A stretch of 64,000 bases of DNA from Sulfurivirga caldicuralii (GTDB lineage Bacteria > Pseudomonadota > Gammaproteobacteria > Thiomicrospirales > Thiomicrospiraceae), in NCBI RefSeq assembly GCF_900141795.1, contig NZ_FSRE01000003.1, forward strand, positions 62,001-126,000, read 5' to 3'. The notes beneath the pieces are model-generated. The model was not told where the DNA came from. It ran no database searches and worked only from the letters and a program-made list of their open reading frames with translations. Every line of letters starts with the position of its first letter. Positions within the stretch are counted from its first letter, which is position 1. Below are positions 19,332-28,776 of this stretch, piece by piece. The translations under genes were made by a program, and so were the position numbers.

Positions 19332-20144
19332 TTACCAGGCAAATTGTCCGCGGTTGCGCGCATAGGCCCATGCCATCAGGGCGATGCCGGCCAGAATCAT
19401 CGGCGTGCTGAGCACCTGCCCCATGGTGAGCCAGCCCCACGCCAAATAGCCCAGCTGCGGATCCGGTGAGCGCCAGAATTCCACAATGAAGCGAAACAGG
19501 CCATACCCCGCCAGAAAGGCGCCCGAGAGCGCCCCCACGGGCGGGCGAAAGCGCGCGTAGAGATTAAGTGCCACGAATAACACCAGCCCTTCCAACAGGG
19601 CTTCCAGCAACTGCGTGGGGTAGCGCACCATCACTTCCTGGGTGAGCGGATCGACAATGCGCATCGCCAACGGGCTGTCCAGCGAGGCGACACGCCCCCA
19701 CAGCTCACCGTTGATGAAGTTACCAATGCGCCCGGCCAGCAGGCCCAGCGGCACCAGCGGCGCGATGAAGTCGCCGATGACCAGCAGCGGAATGCGGTAC
19801 TTGCGCTGAAACAGCCAGATGGCCACGATCACGCCCAGCAGACCGCCATGGAACGACATGCCGCCATGCCAGACCTCGAAAATCTCCAGCGGGTGTTGCA
19901 GATAATGGGGCAGGTTATAGAACAGCACATAGCCAAGGCGCCCGCCAAGGATGACTCCAAACGCCACATAGAATAGCAGATCATCCACCCGCTCTGCGTC
20001 CCAGATGTGCGAAGCCCGTGCACGCCAGCGGGCGATCAGCCAGCCGCCGCCGAGGCCGATCAGGTACATCAAGCCGTACCAGCGCACCTGAAAAACGCCC
20101 AGATCAAGGGCAACGGGATCAAGACGTGGGTAATCGAGCGCCAT
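19332..20144 (-). CDS. lgt: Prolipoprotein diacylglyceryl transferase
   Basis: Lgt moves a diacylglyceryl group from phosphatidylglycerol to the lipobox cysteine of lipoproteins such as BamB. The 270-residue product has about seven membrane segments, the essential [12 protein letters not shown] region (about residues 100-111) and the Lgt signature [14 protein letters not shown] (about 145-158). It starts with ATG 20144, 20 bases after the end of a broken sensor gene on the same strand. No strong ribosome-binding site is seen at ideal spacing. Confidence 0.95.
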   Translation of the reverse strand: MALDYPRLDPVALDLGVFQVRWYGLMYLIGLGGGWLIARWRARASHIWDAERVDDLLFYVAFGVILGGRLGYVLFYNLPHYLQHPLEIFEVWHGGMSFHGGLLGVIVAIWLFQRKYRIPLLVIGDFIAPLVPLGLLAGRIGNFINGELWGRVASLDSPLAMRIVDPLTQEVMVRYPTQLLEALLEGLVLFVALNLYARFRPPVGALSGAFLAGYGLFRFIVEFWRSPDPQLGYLAWGWLTMGQVLSTPMILAGIALMAWAYARNRGQFAW

Positions 20145-20164
20145 AATAATCTGATTGCCTTGGG

Positions 20165-21517
20165 CTAATGCTTTGGGTTCTGTTTGATCTCTGGAGGCAG
20201 GTCGTCGAAACAGGCCACCGCATTACGCCCATTTCGTTTTACATAATATAGAGCAATATCTGCCTTTTTCAGCAAGGATGACAGTGTATCATCAGGGGTG
20301 GCCAGTGCAACGCCAATACTGTAATGGATCTGGTCGGGCACCCCTTCAAACACCTGCGGGAGTTGACCATGACACGCCCTGATATGTTCACAAACGTTTT
20401 CCGGTGGATCTTCGATCAGTAGCAGAAACTCTTCACCGCCCAGACGATAAACGGAAGACGACCAGCCCACACATGGACTGAAAAGCCTTTCCTACCTGAT
20501 TCAACACCAGATCACCCACGTCATGCCCAAAGCGGTCATTAAATGACTTGAAGTGATCGATATCCAGTATGACGGCTGCCAGAGAATGGATGCTACCCTG
20601 TTGAAGTGCGGCCAGCTTCTGCGGCAAGAGCGTCTGCAATCGGTGCCTGTTAAACAGGCCCGTCAGCGCATCCCGGTTGGCCAGATCAAACAACTGCCTT
20701 TTCTGCTCCAGAATAATGACACGATCTTTCATCAGCTGTCTGTATACCCAGATCACCGCAAAAGCAAGCACCATTAAAGCCCCAAACAACAGCACTGATA
20801 TTTGTACCATCCGGGACAGCGCCTCACTCCACAGGGGTTGCAGGTCCACCTCATAAACGCTGACCTCCCGGATCCACCCGAGCGACTCACCAAAAGCGTT
20901 GCTTCCGCCGTAAAGCTTGCGCAGCCCCGGCGGAGCCTGAACAGGGTTTCCATGACACCGCAAGCACGCCTGGGTATTGGGCTGTGAAGGGCGATAAAGT
21001 TTCAGGGTTGCTGGGACCCCCTTTTTTCTAACAGTTCGAAGTGCTCAGTAGTGGACGGATTCGCCCTGAAATACTGCAACCACTGCAACTCGTCAGCACT
21101 TGCACGGTTGGCAGGATTCAGGGGGTTGTCGGATACGATACGAAAACGGACACCGTTTTTCAGAAGGGCTTCCCGTGCCTGAATCGCCGCGTCGTAACGT
21201 TGAAAAACATGTCTGATGACATAGGTGGCCGAAAAGCCCTGAGGCGCATAATAGTCAGCGGAGATATGTCCTGCCTGTTGAAGTTGATAAAACAATGGTT
21301 TCAGCTCTTCATCCACATAACCCCGGATGGCCAGCTCCATCACTGTCATCTTGCGGACTTCGTTTTCTGCCCGCTCCAGCATGGTGTGCCAGGTCATCTG
21401 GTAAACGTAGTAACTGACGCCAACCCAGACAGAAAGAAAAACGAGCAGCACCCACGTCGCAAAACGGCGGGTTTTCCCCTTGAACAAAACGGCTTGATCC
21501 TGCCCCCACACCCGCAC
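20165..21517 (-). pseudogene. Frameshifted heme-sensor (DUF3365-like) diguanylate cyclase
   Basis: Three pieces in different frames make one sensor. 21517-21002: a membrane segment (TWVLLVFLSVWVGVSYYVY) and a periplasmic DUF3365-like domain. 20963-20433 (in frame from about 21000): a heme c motif CLRCH, a second membrane segment (VQISVLLFGALMVLAFAVIWVY) and the first half of a GGDEF domain (DALTGLFNRHRLQTLL, DIDHFKSFNDRFGHD). 20470-20165: the rest, with RLGGEEFLLL (GGEEF active site). Break 1, near 21013, is a one-base loss in a GGGGGTCCC tract, since adding one C restores the frame. Break 2, near 20450, is a net gain of one base just before GGEEF. Two shifts suggest a true pseudogene, though assembly error should be excluded. 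Confidence 0.8.
21013..21028 (-). repeat. Partial short-repeat-like tract at a frameshift
   Basis: On the minus strand AAAAAAGGGGGTCCC shares the AGGGGGTCCC part of the repeat core but then reads AGC instead of CGACTTTTT. It coincides with the one-base loss that breaks the sensor gene. It may be a decayed copy or chance. Confidence 0.35.
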
Positions 21518-21579
21518 CCAAAATCAAAAAGTCAATCTCTTAATGAAATTAGACGCAAAAGGAAGTGATTTGCACACAC

Positions 21580-23577
21580 TCACACTCTGAAATTGCGCAG
21601 CAGCGACTCCAGATGCTGGGCCAGCTGCTTGAGACGCTCGCCCTCTTCCCGGGTTGACTGAGTGCGGGTGACCGTCTCTTCAGTGACTTCACGAATCTGG
21701 GTAACCTGATCGCCGATGGTGCTCACCAAACTGGCTTCTTCCCGTGCCACGCGCAGCATCTCATCGCTGAGTGAATCCAGATCGTTCATGAGCACGGCCA
21801 CCGGCTTGAGTCCCTGCTCGGCCATCTCGATGGCGTGCACGCCCTGCTCGGTGGCCTTTTCGCCGGCAGCCATGCGTTCCACGGTCTTGCGCGTATTATC
21901 GCGGATACGGGTAATCACCTGCGTGATCTGATGGGTGGATTCCTGCGTACGCTGCGCCAGCTGCCGCACTTCATCCGCCACCACGGCAAAGCCGCGTCCA
22001 TGCTCGCCGGCGCGTGCCGCCTCGATGGCCGCATTGAGCGCCAACAGATTGGTCTGCTCCGCAATTTCCTCAATCACGTTCACCACCGAACCGATGGTTT
22101 CGCTCTCCTTATCCAGCAGAGTGATGCTCTCGCGCAGGCTGTGCATCACCTCGCTCAGCGTCTGCATGGTAGACTGGGCCTCGCCCACCACTTCGATACC
22201 CTTCTCCACGCGGGTGTGGGCATCCTTCGCCGCGCCGGCCGTATTGGTGCTGAAGCCCTCGATGCGGCGTGCCTCTTCGTGCAGGCGCTGCATGTAGTCG
22301 GTGAGCTTTTCCACGCTGGAGAACTGCGCTTCGATACCCTTTTCGGCCTGCTCGCTCTGCTCATACAAGGTCAGGGCGACGCGCTCCATATTCTGCGCAT
22401 CATTTACCAGCTGGCGAACCACGTTCTGAATGCGGGAGACGAACTGATTGAAACCGCGGGAGATTTCCGCCAGCTCGTCACGCCCGTCTTCGGGCAGACG
22501 CAGGGTGAGGTCGGCCTCCCCACTGGAGACCTTGTCCATGGCATGGCGCAGACGGTCCAGCGACTGCATGATGGAACGCATCACCACCGCCATCACCAGC
22601 AGACCCATCAGCAGACCCACACCGGCCAGTGAGCTCATGATCCAGATATTCTTGGAGGTGCTCGCCTCAACGGCCTCGCCCTTCTGGCGGATTTCATCCA
22701 GCACCACCTTCAGCAGCGCATTGAGCTCGGCGGTCATCTGTTCCAGCAGGGGATCCAGCTCATGCACCTGGGTCCACACGTCCATGCGCCACTTGGGCCC
22801 ACTGAGAATGCCCTTCAGCGTCATGTAGTTTTCCCGCCAAGTCTGATAGGCTTCACGAAGCCTGGGCAGGTTGTCTTCTTCTACAAGCATCAGGTCTTCG
22901 GCCTGAGACAACTTGTCCAGCTGCGACTCGAAGGTATCGAGAAAATTGTCGATGTTCTGCGCCATGTTCTCGCTGCGGAAGGCCACATAACCGCGCAGGT
23001 TGATCATGATATTGAGCCAGGTCTTCTGCATTTCGATGAGCTGCTGCAACAGGTCCACCCGGTCAGGATCCATTTCAGTCAATTCGGACAGCACCATTTC
23101 GGACAGACCGGTCTGGATCGTCTGAGCGGCACGGTCCATGCCGCTGCTCACCACTTTCAGCGCCGGGTACTTCAGCTGATTGTCCTGCTGCATCGCCTCG
23201 ATATGCGGCAACTTTTGTTCCAGCTCGTTCAGATAGGCAGCAATTTTTTGCAGGCGGGCACGGTTCTCTCCGTCAAAACGCTGCTCGAGCCGGGCCACTT
23301 TCTTCTTGAGTCCGGCAAGGCGCTTCTTCAGCTCGGCATATCGTTTTGGATCACCGGTAAGCATGTAGGTCACCAGCCCCACTTCGAAATGCTCGATCTC
23401 CTTGGCCAGCGTCAGCGTGCCGAAGGCCTTGGGCTGATCCACCCGAATCACGGTATTGACCTGCTTCTGCGCCATGTTCAGGCTTACCACCGCCATGGCG
23501 GTGATCACCACCAGCAGAATGGTGACGCCGACCATCCCCATGTAAAGCTTCTGTCGTATCGTCATGTTCTTGAGCAT
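21580..23577 (-). CDS. Methyl-accepting chemotaxis protein
   Basis: A 665-residue transmembrane chemoreceptor that would sense a periplasmic signal and control CheA. Segment order: TM1 (about residues 10-33), a helical periplasmic domain rich in coiled coil (about 35-305), TM2 ([23 protein letters not shown]), a HAMP domain with the [14 protein letters not shown] end, and the signalling hairpin with the near-invariant tip [19 protein letters not shown] and [18 protein letters not shown] (about 505-545). No C-terminal NWETF pentapeptide is present, and the protein ends LLRNFRV. I chose ATG 23577 because GGAGA lies nearby; an upstream extension has no support. Ligand unknown. Confidence 0.92.
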   Translation of the reverse strand: MLKNMTIRQKLYMGMVGVTILLVVITAMAVVSLNMAQKQVNTVIRVDQPKAFGTLTLAKEIEHFEVGLVTYMLTGDPKRYAELKKRLAGLKKKVARLEQRFDGENRARLQKIAAYLNELEQKLPHIEAMQQDNQLKYPALKVVSSGMDRAAQTIQTGLSEMVLSELTEMDPDRVDLLQQLIEMQKTWLNIMINLRGYVAFRSENMAQNIDNFLDTFESQLDKLSQAEDLMLVEEDNLPRLREAYQTWRENYMTLKGILSGPKWRMDVWTQVHELDPLLEQMTAELNALLKVVLDEIRQKGEAVEASTSKNIWIMSSLAGVGLLMGLLVMAVVMRSIMQSLDRLRHAMDKVSSGEADLTLRLPEDGRDELAEISRGFNQFVSRIQNVVRQLVNDAQNMERVALTLYEQSEQAEKGIEAQFSSVEKLTDYMQRLHEEARRIEGFSTNTAGAAKDAHTRVEKGIEVVGEAQSTMQTLSEVMHSLRESITLLDKESETIGSVVNVIEEIAEQTNLLALNAAIEAARAGEHGRGFAVVADEVRQLAQRTQESTHQITQVITRIRDNTRKTVERMAAGEKATEQGVHAIEMAEQGLKPVAVLMNDLDSLSDEMLRVAREEASLVSTIGDQVTQIREVTEETVTRTQSTREEGERLKQLAQHLESLLRNFRV

Positions 23578-23643
23578 GGTGTCTCCGCCAAATTTCCAGC
23601 ACGCAAGTTTTCTCCACGCGAACCCAAGCAAGGCTCATGCCAA

Positions 23644-23672
23644 CAAAAAAGCGGCCCGCAGGCCGCTTTCCC
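23644..23672 (-). terminator. Rho-independent terminator after the peroxiredoxin gene
   Basis: On the minus strand AAAGCGGCC and GGCCGCTTT form a stem with a four-base loop, followed by TTTTTT. It lies 24 bases after the prx stop and before the chemoreceptor start, so the two genes are separate units. Confidence 0.85.
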
Positions 23673-23695
23673 TATTAGCGCAGAGAAAAACACGA

Positions 23696-24340
23696 TTACA
23701 GCGACTTGTGGCAGAACCACCAGTCAAAGCATTCGTACTGCGTGACGCGCTCATCCGCGGTTTTCTCGTCGGAGGCCGGCGGAATGATCACGTGATCACC
23801 CACCAGTTCGTTGTTCGGCCAGTTGGCCGGTGTGGCCACACCATTGGCATCGGAGGTCTGCAGTGCCTTGACCACGCGCACGATCTCGTCAATGTTGCGG
23901 CCGATTTCCTGCGGATAGTACAGGATGGTGCGGATCACGCCTTCCGGATCGATCACGAATACGGCACGGACCGTATTGCTGCCCTTGTTGGGATGCAGCA
24001 TGCCGATCTGTGCAGCAATGGTATCGGTCGCGGCAATAATCGGGAAGGTGATCTCGACACCCAGCTTCTCCTTGATCCACTTCACCCACTGGATGTGCGA
24101 GAACACCTGGTCCACGGACAGGCCGATCAGTTGACAGTTCAGCGCGGCAAACTCATCGGCACGCTTCTGGAAGCCGACAAATTCCGTGGTACACACTGGC
24201 GTAAAGTCAGCCGGATGACTGAACAGCACGGTCCACTTGCCTTTCAGATCGTCAGGCAAAGACATGGGACCATGGGTGGTTTGCACTTCAAGGGATGGAA
24301 AGGTTTCGCCCAGCAATGGCATACGGGTTTCGGTTGTCAT
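23696..24340 (-). CDS. Peroxiredoxin of the Prx6 (1-Cys/archaeal) class
   Basis: This thiol peroxidase reduces hydrogen peroxide and alkyl hydroperoxides. The 214-residue product has the peroxidatic site [12 protein letters not shown] (Cys50) and the long Prx6 C-terminal domain. The C-terminus has two more cysteines, CFDWWFC (Cys204, Cys210), as in archaeal-type 2-Cys Prx6 members where one acts as resolving residue. A very strong ribosome-binding site AAGGAGGTG precedes ATG 24340, which suggests high expression. Upstream is an AT-rich gap of 208 bases shared with the divergent mevalonate operon. Confidence 0.93.
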   Translation of the reverse strand: MTTETRMPLLGETFPSLEVQTTHGPMSLPDDLKGKWTVLFSHPADFTPVCTTEFVGFQKRADEFAALNCQLIGLSVDQVFSHIQWVKWIKEKLGVEITFPIIAATDTIAAQIGMLHPNKGSNTVRAVFVIDPEGVIRTILYYPQEIGRNIDEIVRVVKALQTSDANGVATPANWPNNELVGDHVIIPPASDEKTADERVTQYECFDWWFCHKSL

Positions 24341-24482
24341 GATTCACCTCCTTGGCGAATGGGTTGAAAAAGACTCAATAACACTTTCTGAACATGGGGG
24401 CATCTCATTTTATTTTCAACAGACAGTCATTATCAACATTTAAAGTTTAATTAAATTTTCATATAACAATGATGAACGTTTC

Positions 24483-24511
24483 TTGACAGCCACCCACTTG
24501 CCTTTAATAAT
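24483..24511 (+). promoter_or_regulatory. Sigma-70 type promoter of the mevalonate operon
   Basis: TTGACA (24483-24488) and AATAAT (24506-24511) are separated by exactly 17 bases. The expected start of transcription is near 24518, about 31 bases before the HMG-CoA reductase ATG. The region upstream (24400-24480) is AT-rich and could also hold the divergent peroxiredoxin promoter. Confidence 0.7.
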
Positions 24512-24548
24512 GCCGAAACGCTTCATACTCAAGGACCGAGTCGCTTCC

Positions 24549-25580
24549 ATGCAGTTTGCACAGATTCCCATGCAGTGGGTGGGCCCCCTGCTTCTTCGCG
24601 GCGACATTGAGGACCGCGTGGAAGCCCCCATGGCTACCTATGAAACACCGCTATGGCCGTCGGTCAATCGAGGCGCCCGCGTGACGGAAAAGGCCGGGGG
24701 CATACGCATCACGCTGATTGATGCGCGCATGAGCCGCTCCATCACCCTGCAGGCTGTCAATGCCCATGAAGCGCACCAGGCAGCACAGGCCATCCTCGAA
24801 CAGCAGGACCGTCTGCAGGCGGTGGTCAGCCAGAGCAGCCGCTTCGCCCGCCTGATCGAAATCCACCCTAAAATCATCGGCAACCTGCTTATTCTGCGGC
24901 TCGAGTTCACCACCGGCGATGCCTCCGGGCACAACATGGTGACCCATGCAGCCGATCAGCTGATTCCGTGGCTACTGCAACATCACCCGCAGTTGCGCTA
25001 CGTCTCTATTTCCGGCAACTTCTGCACCGACAAGAAGGTTTCCGCCGTCAATGCTCTGCACGGTCGTGGCAAGAACGTGGTCGCGGAAACCTGGCTGCCG
25101 GAAAAACTGGTGCGACGGTATCTAAAGACCACACCGGAAAAACTCGTGGAGCTTCACATCAAGAAAAACCTGCTGGGCAGCATCGCCGCTGGCAGCCTGA
25201 TGAGTGCCAACGCCCACGCCGCCAACATGCTGCTCGCCTTCTATCTGGCCACCGGGCAGGATGCTGCCAATATCGTGGAAGGCTCCCAGTGCATTGATCA
25301 CGCCGAAGTCCACGACAACGGCGATCTCTATTTTTCCACCACCCTGCCCAACCTGATCGTCGGCACCGTCGGCAACGGCAAGGGGCTGGATTTCGTGCAG
25401 GAAAATCTGGCGCGCATGGGTTGTACAGATCCCGACGCCCTCCCCGGCGAAAACGCCCGGCGCCTGGCAGGCATCTGCGCCGCCACGGTGCTGTGCGGCG
25501 AGCTGTCCCTGTTGGCGGCGCAAACCAATCCAGGCGAGCTGATGGCCGCCCACCTGAAACTGGAGCGCAAAGGCTCATGA
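24549..25580 (+). CDS. mvaA: Hydroxymethylglutaryl-CoA reductase
   Basis: The enzyme reduces HMG-CoA to mevalonate, the committed step of the mevalonate pathway. The 343-residue product shows the class I type pattern: catalytic Glu32 in ATYETPLWPSVNRG, Lys162/163 in SGNFCTDKKVSAVN followed by GRGKNVVAE, Asp238 in ATGQDAAN, the GTVGNGKGL loop and His335 near the C-terminus. There is no membrane anchor. I chose ATG 24549, since upstream in-frame starts overlap the predicted promoter. Its stop overlaps the isomerase start (ATGA). It leads a nine-gene operon. Class assignment (I or II) rests on motifs only. Confidence 0.92.
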   Translation: MQFAQIPMQWVGPLLLRGDIEDRVEAPMATYETPLWPSVNRGARVTEKAGGIRITLIDARMSRSITLQAVNAHEAHQAAQAILEQQDRLQAVVSQSSRFARLIEIHPKIIGNLLILRLEFTTGDASGHNMVTHAADQLIPWLLQHHPQLRYVSISGNFCTDKKVSAVNALHGRGKNVVAETWLPEKLVRRYLKTTPEKLVELHIKKNLLGSIAAGSLMSANAHAANMLLAFYLATGQDAANIVEGSQCIDHAEVHDNGDLYFSTTLPNLIVGTVGNGKGLDFVQENLARMGCTDPDALPGENARRLAGICAATVLCGELSLLAAQTNPGELMAAHLKLERKGS

Positions 25581-26593
25581 GCTCGCTGCAGCAGCGCAAG
25601 GAAGACCATATCCGCGTGGTGCTTGAGGACACAGCGGTGGATCGCCGCCAGAGCGGCCTGGAACAGATTCGCCTCATGCACCGCGCCCTGCCCGAGCTGG
25701 ATTACGACGCCGTCGACCCCCGCTGCACCTTTCTCGACTACACGCTCAGCTTTCCATTCCTCATCAGTTCCATGACCGGCGGGCAAGGGGATGCGCTGGG
25801 GCGTATCAACCGGCACCTGGCCGAAGCCGCCGAAGCCATGGGCGTGGCCATGGCCGTAGGCTCGCAGCGCATCATGCTGGCGCATCCGGAAGCGGCGGAA
25901 AGCTTTCGCCTGCGCCGCTACGCGCCATCGGTTCCGCTGATCGCCAACCTGGGCGCCGTACAGCTTAACGAAGGCATTACCCTGGACGATATCGACCGCA
26001 TTGTGGATACGCTGGAAGCAGATGCCCTGTATCTGCACCTTAATCCCCTGCAGGAAGTCATCCAGCCCGAAGGCGATCGCAACTTTGCCGGGCTGGCCGA
26101 CAAAATTGCCGAAGTGACTGACTATCTCCCCATTCCCGTTATTCTCAAGGAAGTGGGCTGCGGCCTCTCCCCTGCAGATATTGAGCTTGGCCTACAGGCG
26201 GGCGTGCGCTACTTCGACGTGGCCGGGCGTGGCGGCACCAGCTGGAGCCGTATTGAGGCCCACCGCAGCGATGACGATCTGGGCATCACCTTTCAGGACT
26301 GGGGGCTGACCACGCTGGAAGCCCTGCAGCTCGCCCGCCCCTATCGGGAGCGTGCCCACCTCATTGCCAGCGGCGGACTGCGCTCCGGTGTGGATCTTTA
26401 CAAATGCGTTATAATGGGCAGCTTTATGTGCGGGGTCGCCGGCCCACTGCTGCAGGCCGCCACCGAATCCACCGAAGCGGTCATTCAGGTCATCGAACGC
26501 TTTTATCGGGAATACCGCACCGCCCAGTTTCTAACCGGCGCCGCCACCTTTGAGCAGGCGTATGACAACGCGCAGCTCATTCTGCGCGCATGA
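25577..26593 (+). CDS. fni: Type 2 isopentenyl-diphosphate delta-isomerase
   Basis: This FMN enzyme interconverts isopentenyl and dimethylallyl diphosphate. The 338-residue product has the type 2 features: [12 protein letters not shown] at the start, [49 protein letters not shown], the glycine-rich [11 protein letters not shown] and the flavin phosphate site IASGGLRSG. Bacteria that use the mevalonate route often carry this type. The ATG overlaps the reductase stop by four bases. Because the decarboxylase makes only isopentenyl diphosphate, an isomerase is essential in a mevalonate pathway, which fits its presence here. Confidence 0.95.
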   Translation: MSSLQQRKEDHIRVVLEDTAVDRRQSGLEQIRLMHRALPELDYDAVDPRCTFLDYTLSFPFLISSMTGGQGDALGRINRHLAEAAEAMGVAMAVGSQRIMLAHPEAAESFRLRRYAPSVPLIANLGAVQLNEGITLDDIDRIVDTLEADALYLHLNPLQEVIQPEGDRNFAGLADKIAEVTDYLPIPVILKEVGCGLSPADIELGLQAGVRYFDVAGRGGTSWSRIEAHRSDDDLGITFQDWGLTTLEALQLARPYRERAHLIASGGLRSGVDLYKCVIMGSFMCGVAGPLLQAATESTEAVIQVIERFYREYRTAQFLTGAATFEQAYDNAQLILRA

Positions 26594-26612
26594 CAGCGAG
26601 ACAGTCTCATAT

Positions 26613-27788
26613 ATGAATGTAGGCATTGATCTGATCCACTTCGCCACCTCGGACTACTATCTGGGGCTGGACACCTTCGCCGAAGAAAAAGGCATCGATG
26701 TCAACAAGTTCTACGTGGGAATCGGTCAGGAACGCATGTCCATTGCGCCCCCTGACGAGGACATCGTTACCCTCTCTGCCAAGGCCGCCGCCCCCCTGCT
26801 GGATCAGATCGAACGCGACAAGATTACCGCCGTGCTGCTGGCGACCGAAAGCGGCGTGGATCAGTCCAAGTCTGCCAGCGCCTATCTGCATGGCCTGCTG
26901 GGCCTGCACAAGAACTGCCGCCTGATCGAGCTCAAGCACGCCTGCTATGCCGGTGCCGCCGCCCTGCAGATGGCGCAGGGCCTCGTGCACGCCAACCCCA
27001 ACGAAAAGGTGCTGGTCATCGCTGCCGACATCGCCAAGTACGATGTGGACTCCTCCGGCGAAGCCACCCAGGGGTGCGGCGCGGCCGCCATGATCATCAA
27101 GAAGGATCCGCGCCTGCTGGTGCTGGAGCCGGGCTCCGGCTTCTACGCCGACGACGTGATGGACTTCTGGCGCCCCAACTACCGCGAAACCGCGCTGGTG
27201 GACGGCAAGTATTCCACCAAGGTCTATCTCAACAGCCTCAAGGAAACCTGGAAGCACTTTACTATCAATACCGGTCGCGGCTATGAGGATATCGACTACT
27301 TCTGCTACCACCTGCCGTTTACCAAAATGGCAGAAAAGGCACACAAGGCCCTCACGAAAGTTGCCGGCGTTTCCCTGAGCGACGAGGAGATGAAGGCGCT
27401 GCTGGCACCCGGGCAGGCCTATAACCGCCAGCTGGGCAACAGCTACACCGCCAGCCTGTTTATCGGGTTCGCCTCTCTGCTGGACAACGCCAGCGAAGAC
27501 CTGACAGGCAAACGCATCGGTCTGTTCAGCTACGGCTCCGGCTGCGTGTCCGAATTCTTTACCGGCGTCGTCCAGCCCGGTTATCAGGATCACCTGTTCA
27601 GCGACGATCACCGCTGGCAGATCGAACACCGCGCACCGCTCAACTACGCCGAGTATCTGCAGCTGTACCACACCCAGCCCGAGGGCCTTTACGAGGGTCA
27701 GGTGGTGCTGCCCGAATACAACCGCGGCCCCTTCCGGCTGAAGGCCATCAAGGATCACAAGCGCCTGTACGAACGCCGCGAGGCATGA
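26613..27788 (+). CDS. mvaS: Hydroxymethylglutaryl-CoA synthase
   Basis: MvaS condenses acetoacetyl-CoA with acetyl-CoA to HMG-CoA. The 391-residue product keeps the catalytic triad at the positions known for the Staphylococcus enzyme: Glu79 in ATESGVD, Cys111 in KHACYAG and His233 in CYHLPF. Further family segments are GQERMSIAPPDEDIVT and QLGNSYTASLF. It starts at ATG 26613, 19 bases after the isomerase stop, with only a weak ribosome-binding site. It ends one base before the GTG of the mevalonate kinase. No acetoacetyl-CoA thiolase gene is seen in the window. Confidence 0.96.
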   Translation: MNVGIDLIHFATSDYYLGLDTFAEEKGIDVNKFYVGIGQERMSIAPPDEDIVTLSAKAAAPLLDQIERDKITAVLLATESGVDQSKSASAYLHGLLGLHKNCRLIELKHACYAGAAALQMAQGLVHANPNEKVLVIAADIAKYDVDSSGEATQGCGAAAMIIKKDPRLLVLEPGSGFYADDVMDFWRPNYRETALVDGKYSTKVYLNSLKETWKHFTINTGRGYEDIDYFCYHLPFTKMAEKAHKALTKVAGVSLSDEEMKALLAPGQAYNRQLGNSYTASLFIGFASLLDNASEDLTGKRIGLFSYGSGCVSEFFTGVVQPGYQDHLFSDDHRWQIEHRAPLNYAEYLQLYHTQPEGLYEGQVVLPEYNRGPFRLKAIKDHKRLYERREA

Positions 27789-27789
27789 C

Positions 27790-28776
27790 GTGACCACGGT
27801 TTCCGCGCAGGCGCCCGCCAAGGCCATCCTCAGCGGCGAACACAGCATTGTCGCCGGCGCACCGGCCATTGCCGTCCCCCTTCCCCTACAGACCACGGCT
27901 GAAATCACCTACTGCGAAAGGGGGTCCCCGACTTTTTTCATCGACCTGCCTGACCTCGATGCACAGTGTGCCCTGCCCTGGGACGTCTGGGCCGCACAAT
28001 GCGCCCAAAAACATGCCCTCTGGCAGCAGACACAGCGGGCCGTGCTTGAATCCCCTACCGATCTGGTCGCCCTGACGCTGTGGCAATATCACGCCCTGCT
28101 GCCACTGCCGGAAGGTCAGTGGCAGGTACGCATCAGTGGACATCCGTGGCAGGGGCGCGGCCTGGGTAGCTCCGCCAGCGTGGTCGCGGCACTGCTCAAG
28201 GCACTGAATGAATTAGTGGACACACCGCTGGCCGATGATGCTTTGCTCGCCACTGCCATCCGCAGCGAGCACTACGCCCACGGCCGCAGCAGCGGGCTGG
28301 ACCCGGCCACCATCCTGCACAATACGCCGCTGTGGCTGACGCGCAGTCCGACCGGACTGGAATGGGAACCCATCGACCTTGCGCTTCCCCGTTTCTGGCT
28401 TGTCGACACGGGCCCACCCGATGCCAGCACCGGTGAGTGCGTATACGCCGTGCGCCAGCGCTTTCCTGCTTCACATTCCATCTGGGAGGCTTTTGCCGCC
28501 ACCACAGAAACCGTTAGAACTGCACTGGAAAGGCACGACATGCAGCAGCTGCACGAGGCCATTCAGACCAATCACGTGCTGCTGCGCAAGATCGGTGTGG
28601 TGCCCGACCGCGTCAATGCCCTGATTCGCAAACTGAACCGCAGCGGTGCCGCGAAGGTTTCCGGGGCCGGCAGCGTACGCGGAGTGGCAGCCGGCATGGT
28701 GCTATACTTTGGTGAATCACCCCCCGACAAGGTCCTGCTGCATGACTTCAATGCCACCGCCCTCCCGCTGGGTTAG
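27790..28776 (+). CDS. mvk: Mevalonate kinase
   Basis: A GHMP-family kinase that phosphorylates mevalonate at C5. The 328-residue product has motif 1 APAKAILSGEHSIVAGAPA, motif 2 GRGLGSSASVVAA (residues 122-134, ATP phosphate loop), a GRSSGLDPAT segment typical of mevalonate kinase (catalytic Asp) and motif 3 KVSGAGSVRGVAAG. It starts with GTG 27790, one base past the mvaS stop. Residues RGSPTFF (44-50) derive from an in-frame copy of the short repeat in a variable beta-turn region. The end overlaps the next kinase by 35 bases. Choice between mevalonate and phosphomevalonate kinase rests on the SGLD segment. Confidence 0.85.
   Translation: MTTVSAQAPAKAILSGEHSIVAGAPAIAVPLPLQTTAEITYCERGSPTFFIDLPDLDAQCALPWDVWAAQCAQKHALWQQTQRAVLESPTDLVALTLWQYHALLPLPEGQWQVRISGHPWQGRGLGSSASVVAALLKALNELVDTPLADDALLATAIRSEHYAHGRSSGLDPATILHNTPLWLTRSPTGLEWEPIDLALPRFWLVDTGPPDASTGECVYAVRQRFPASHSIWEAFAATTETVRTALERHDMQQLHEAIQTNHVLLRKIGVVPDRVNALIRKLNRSGAAKVSGAGSVRGVAAGMVLYFGESPPDKVLLHDFNATALPLG
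27919..27938 (+). repeat. Short repeat copy 3 (inside mvk)
   Basis: Exact core with six T on the plus strand, read in frame as RGSPTFF in the mevalonate kinase. Confidence 0.92.
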
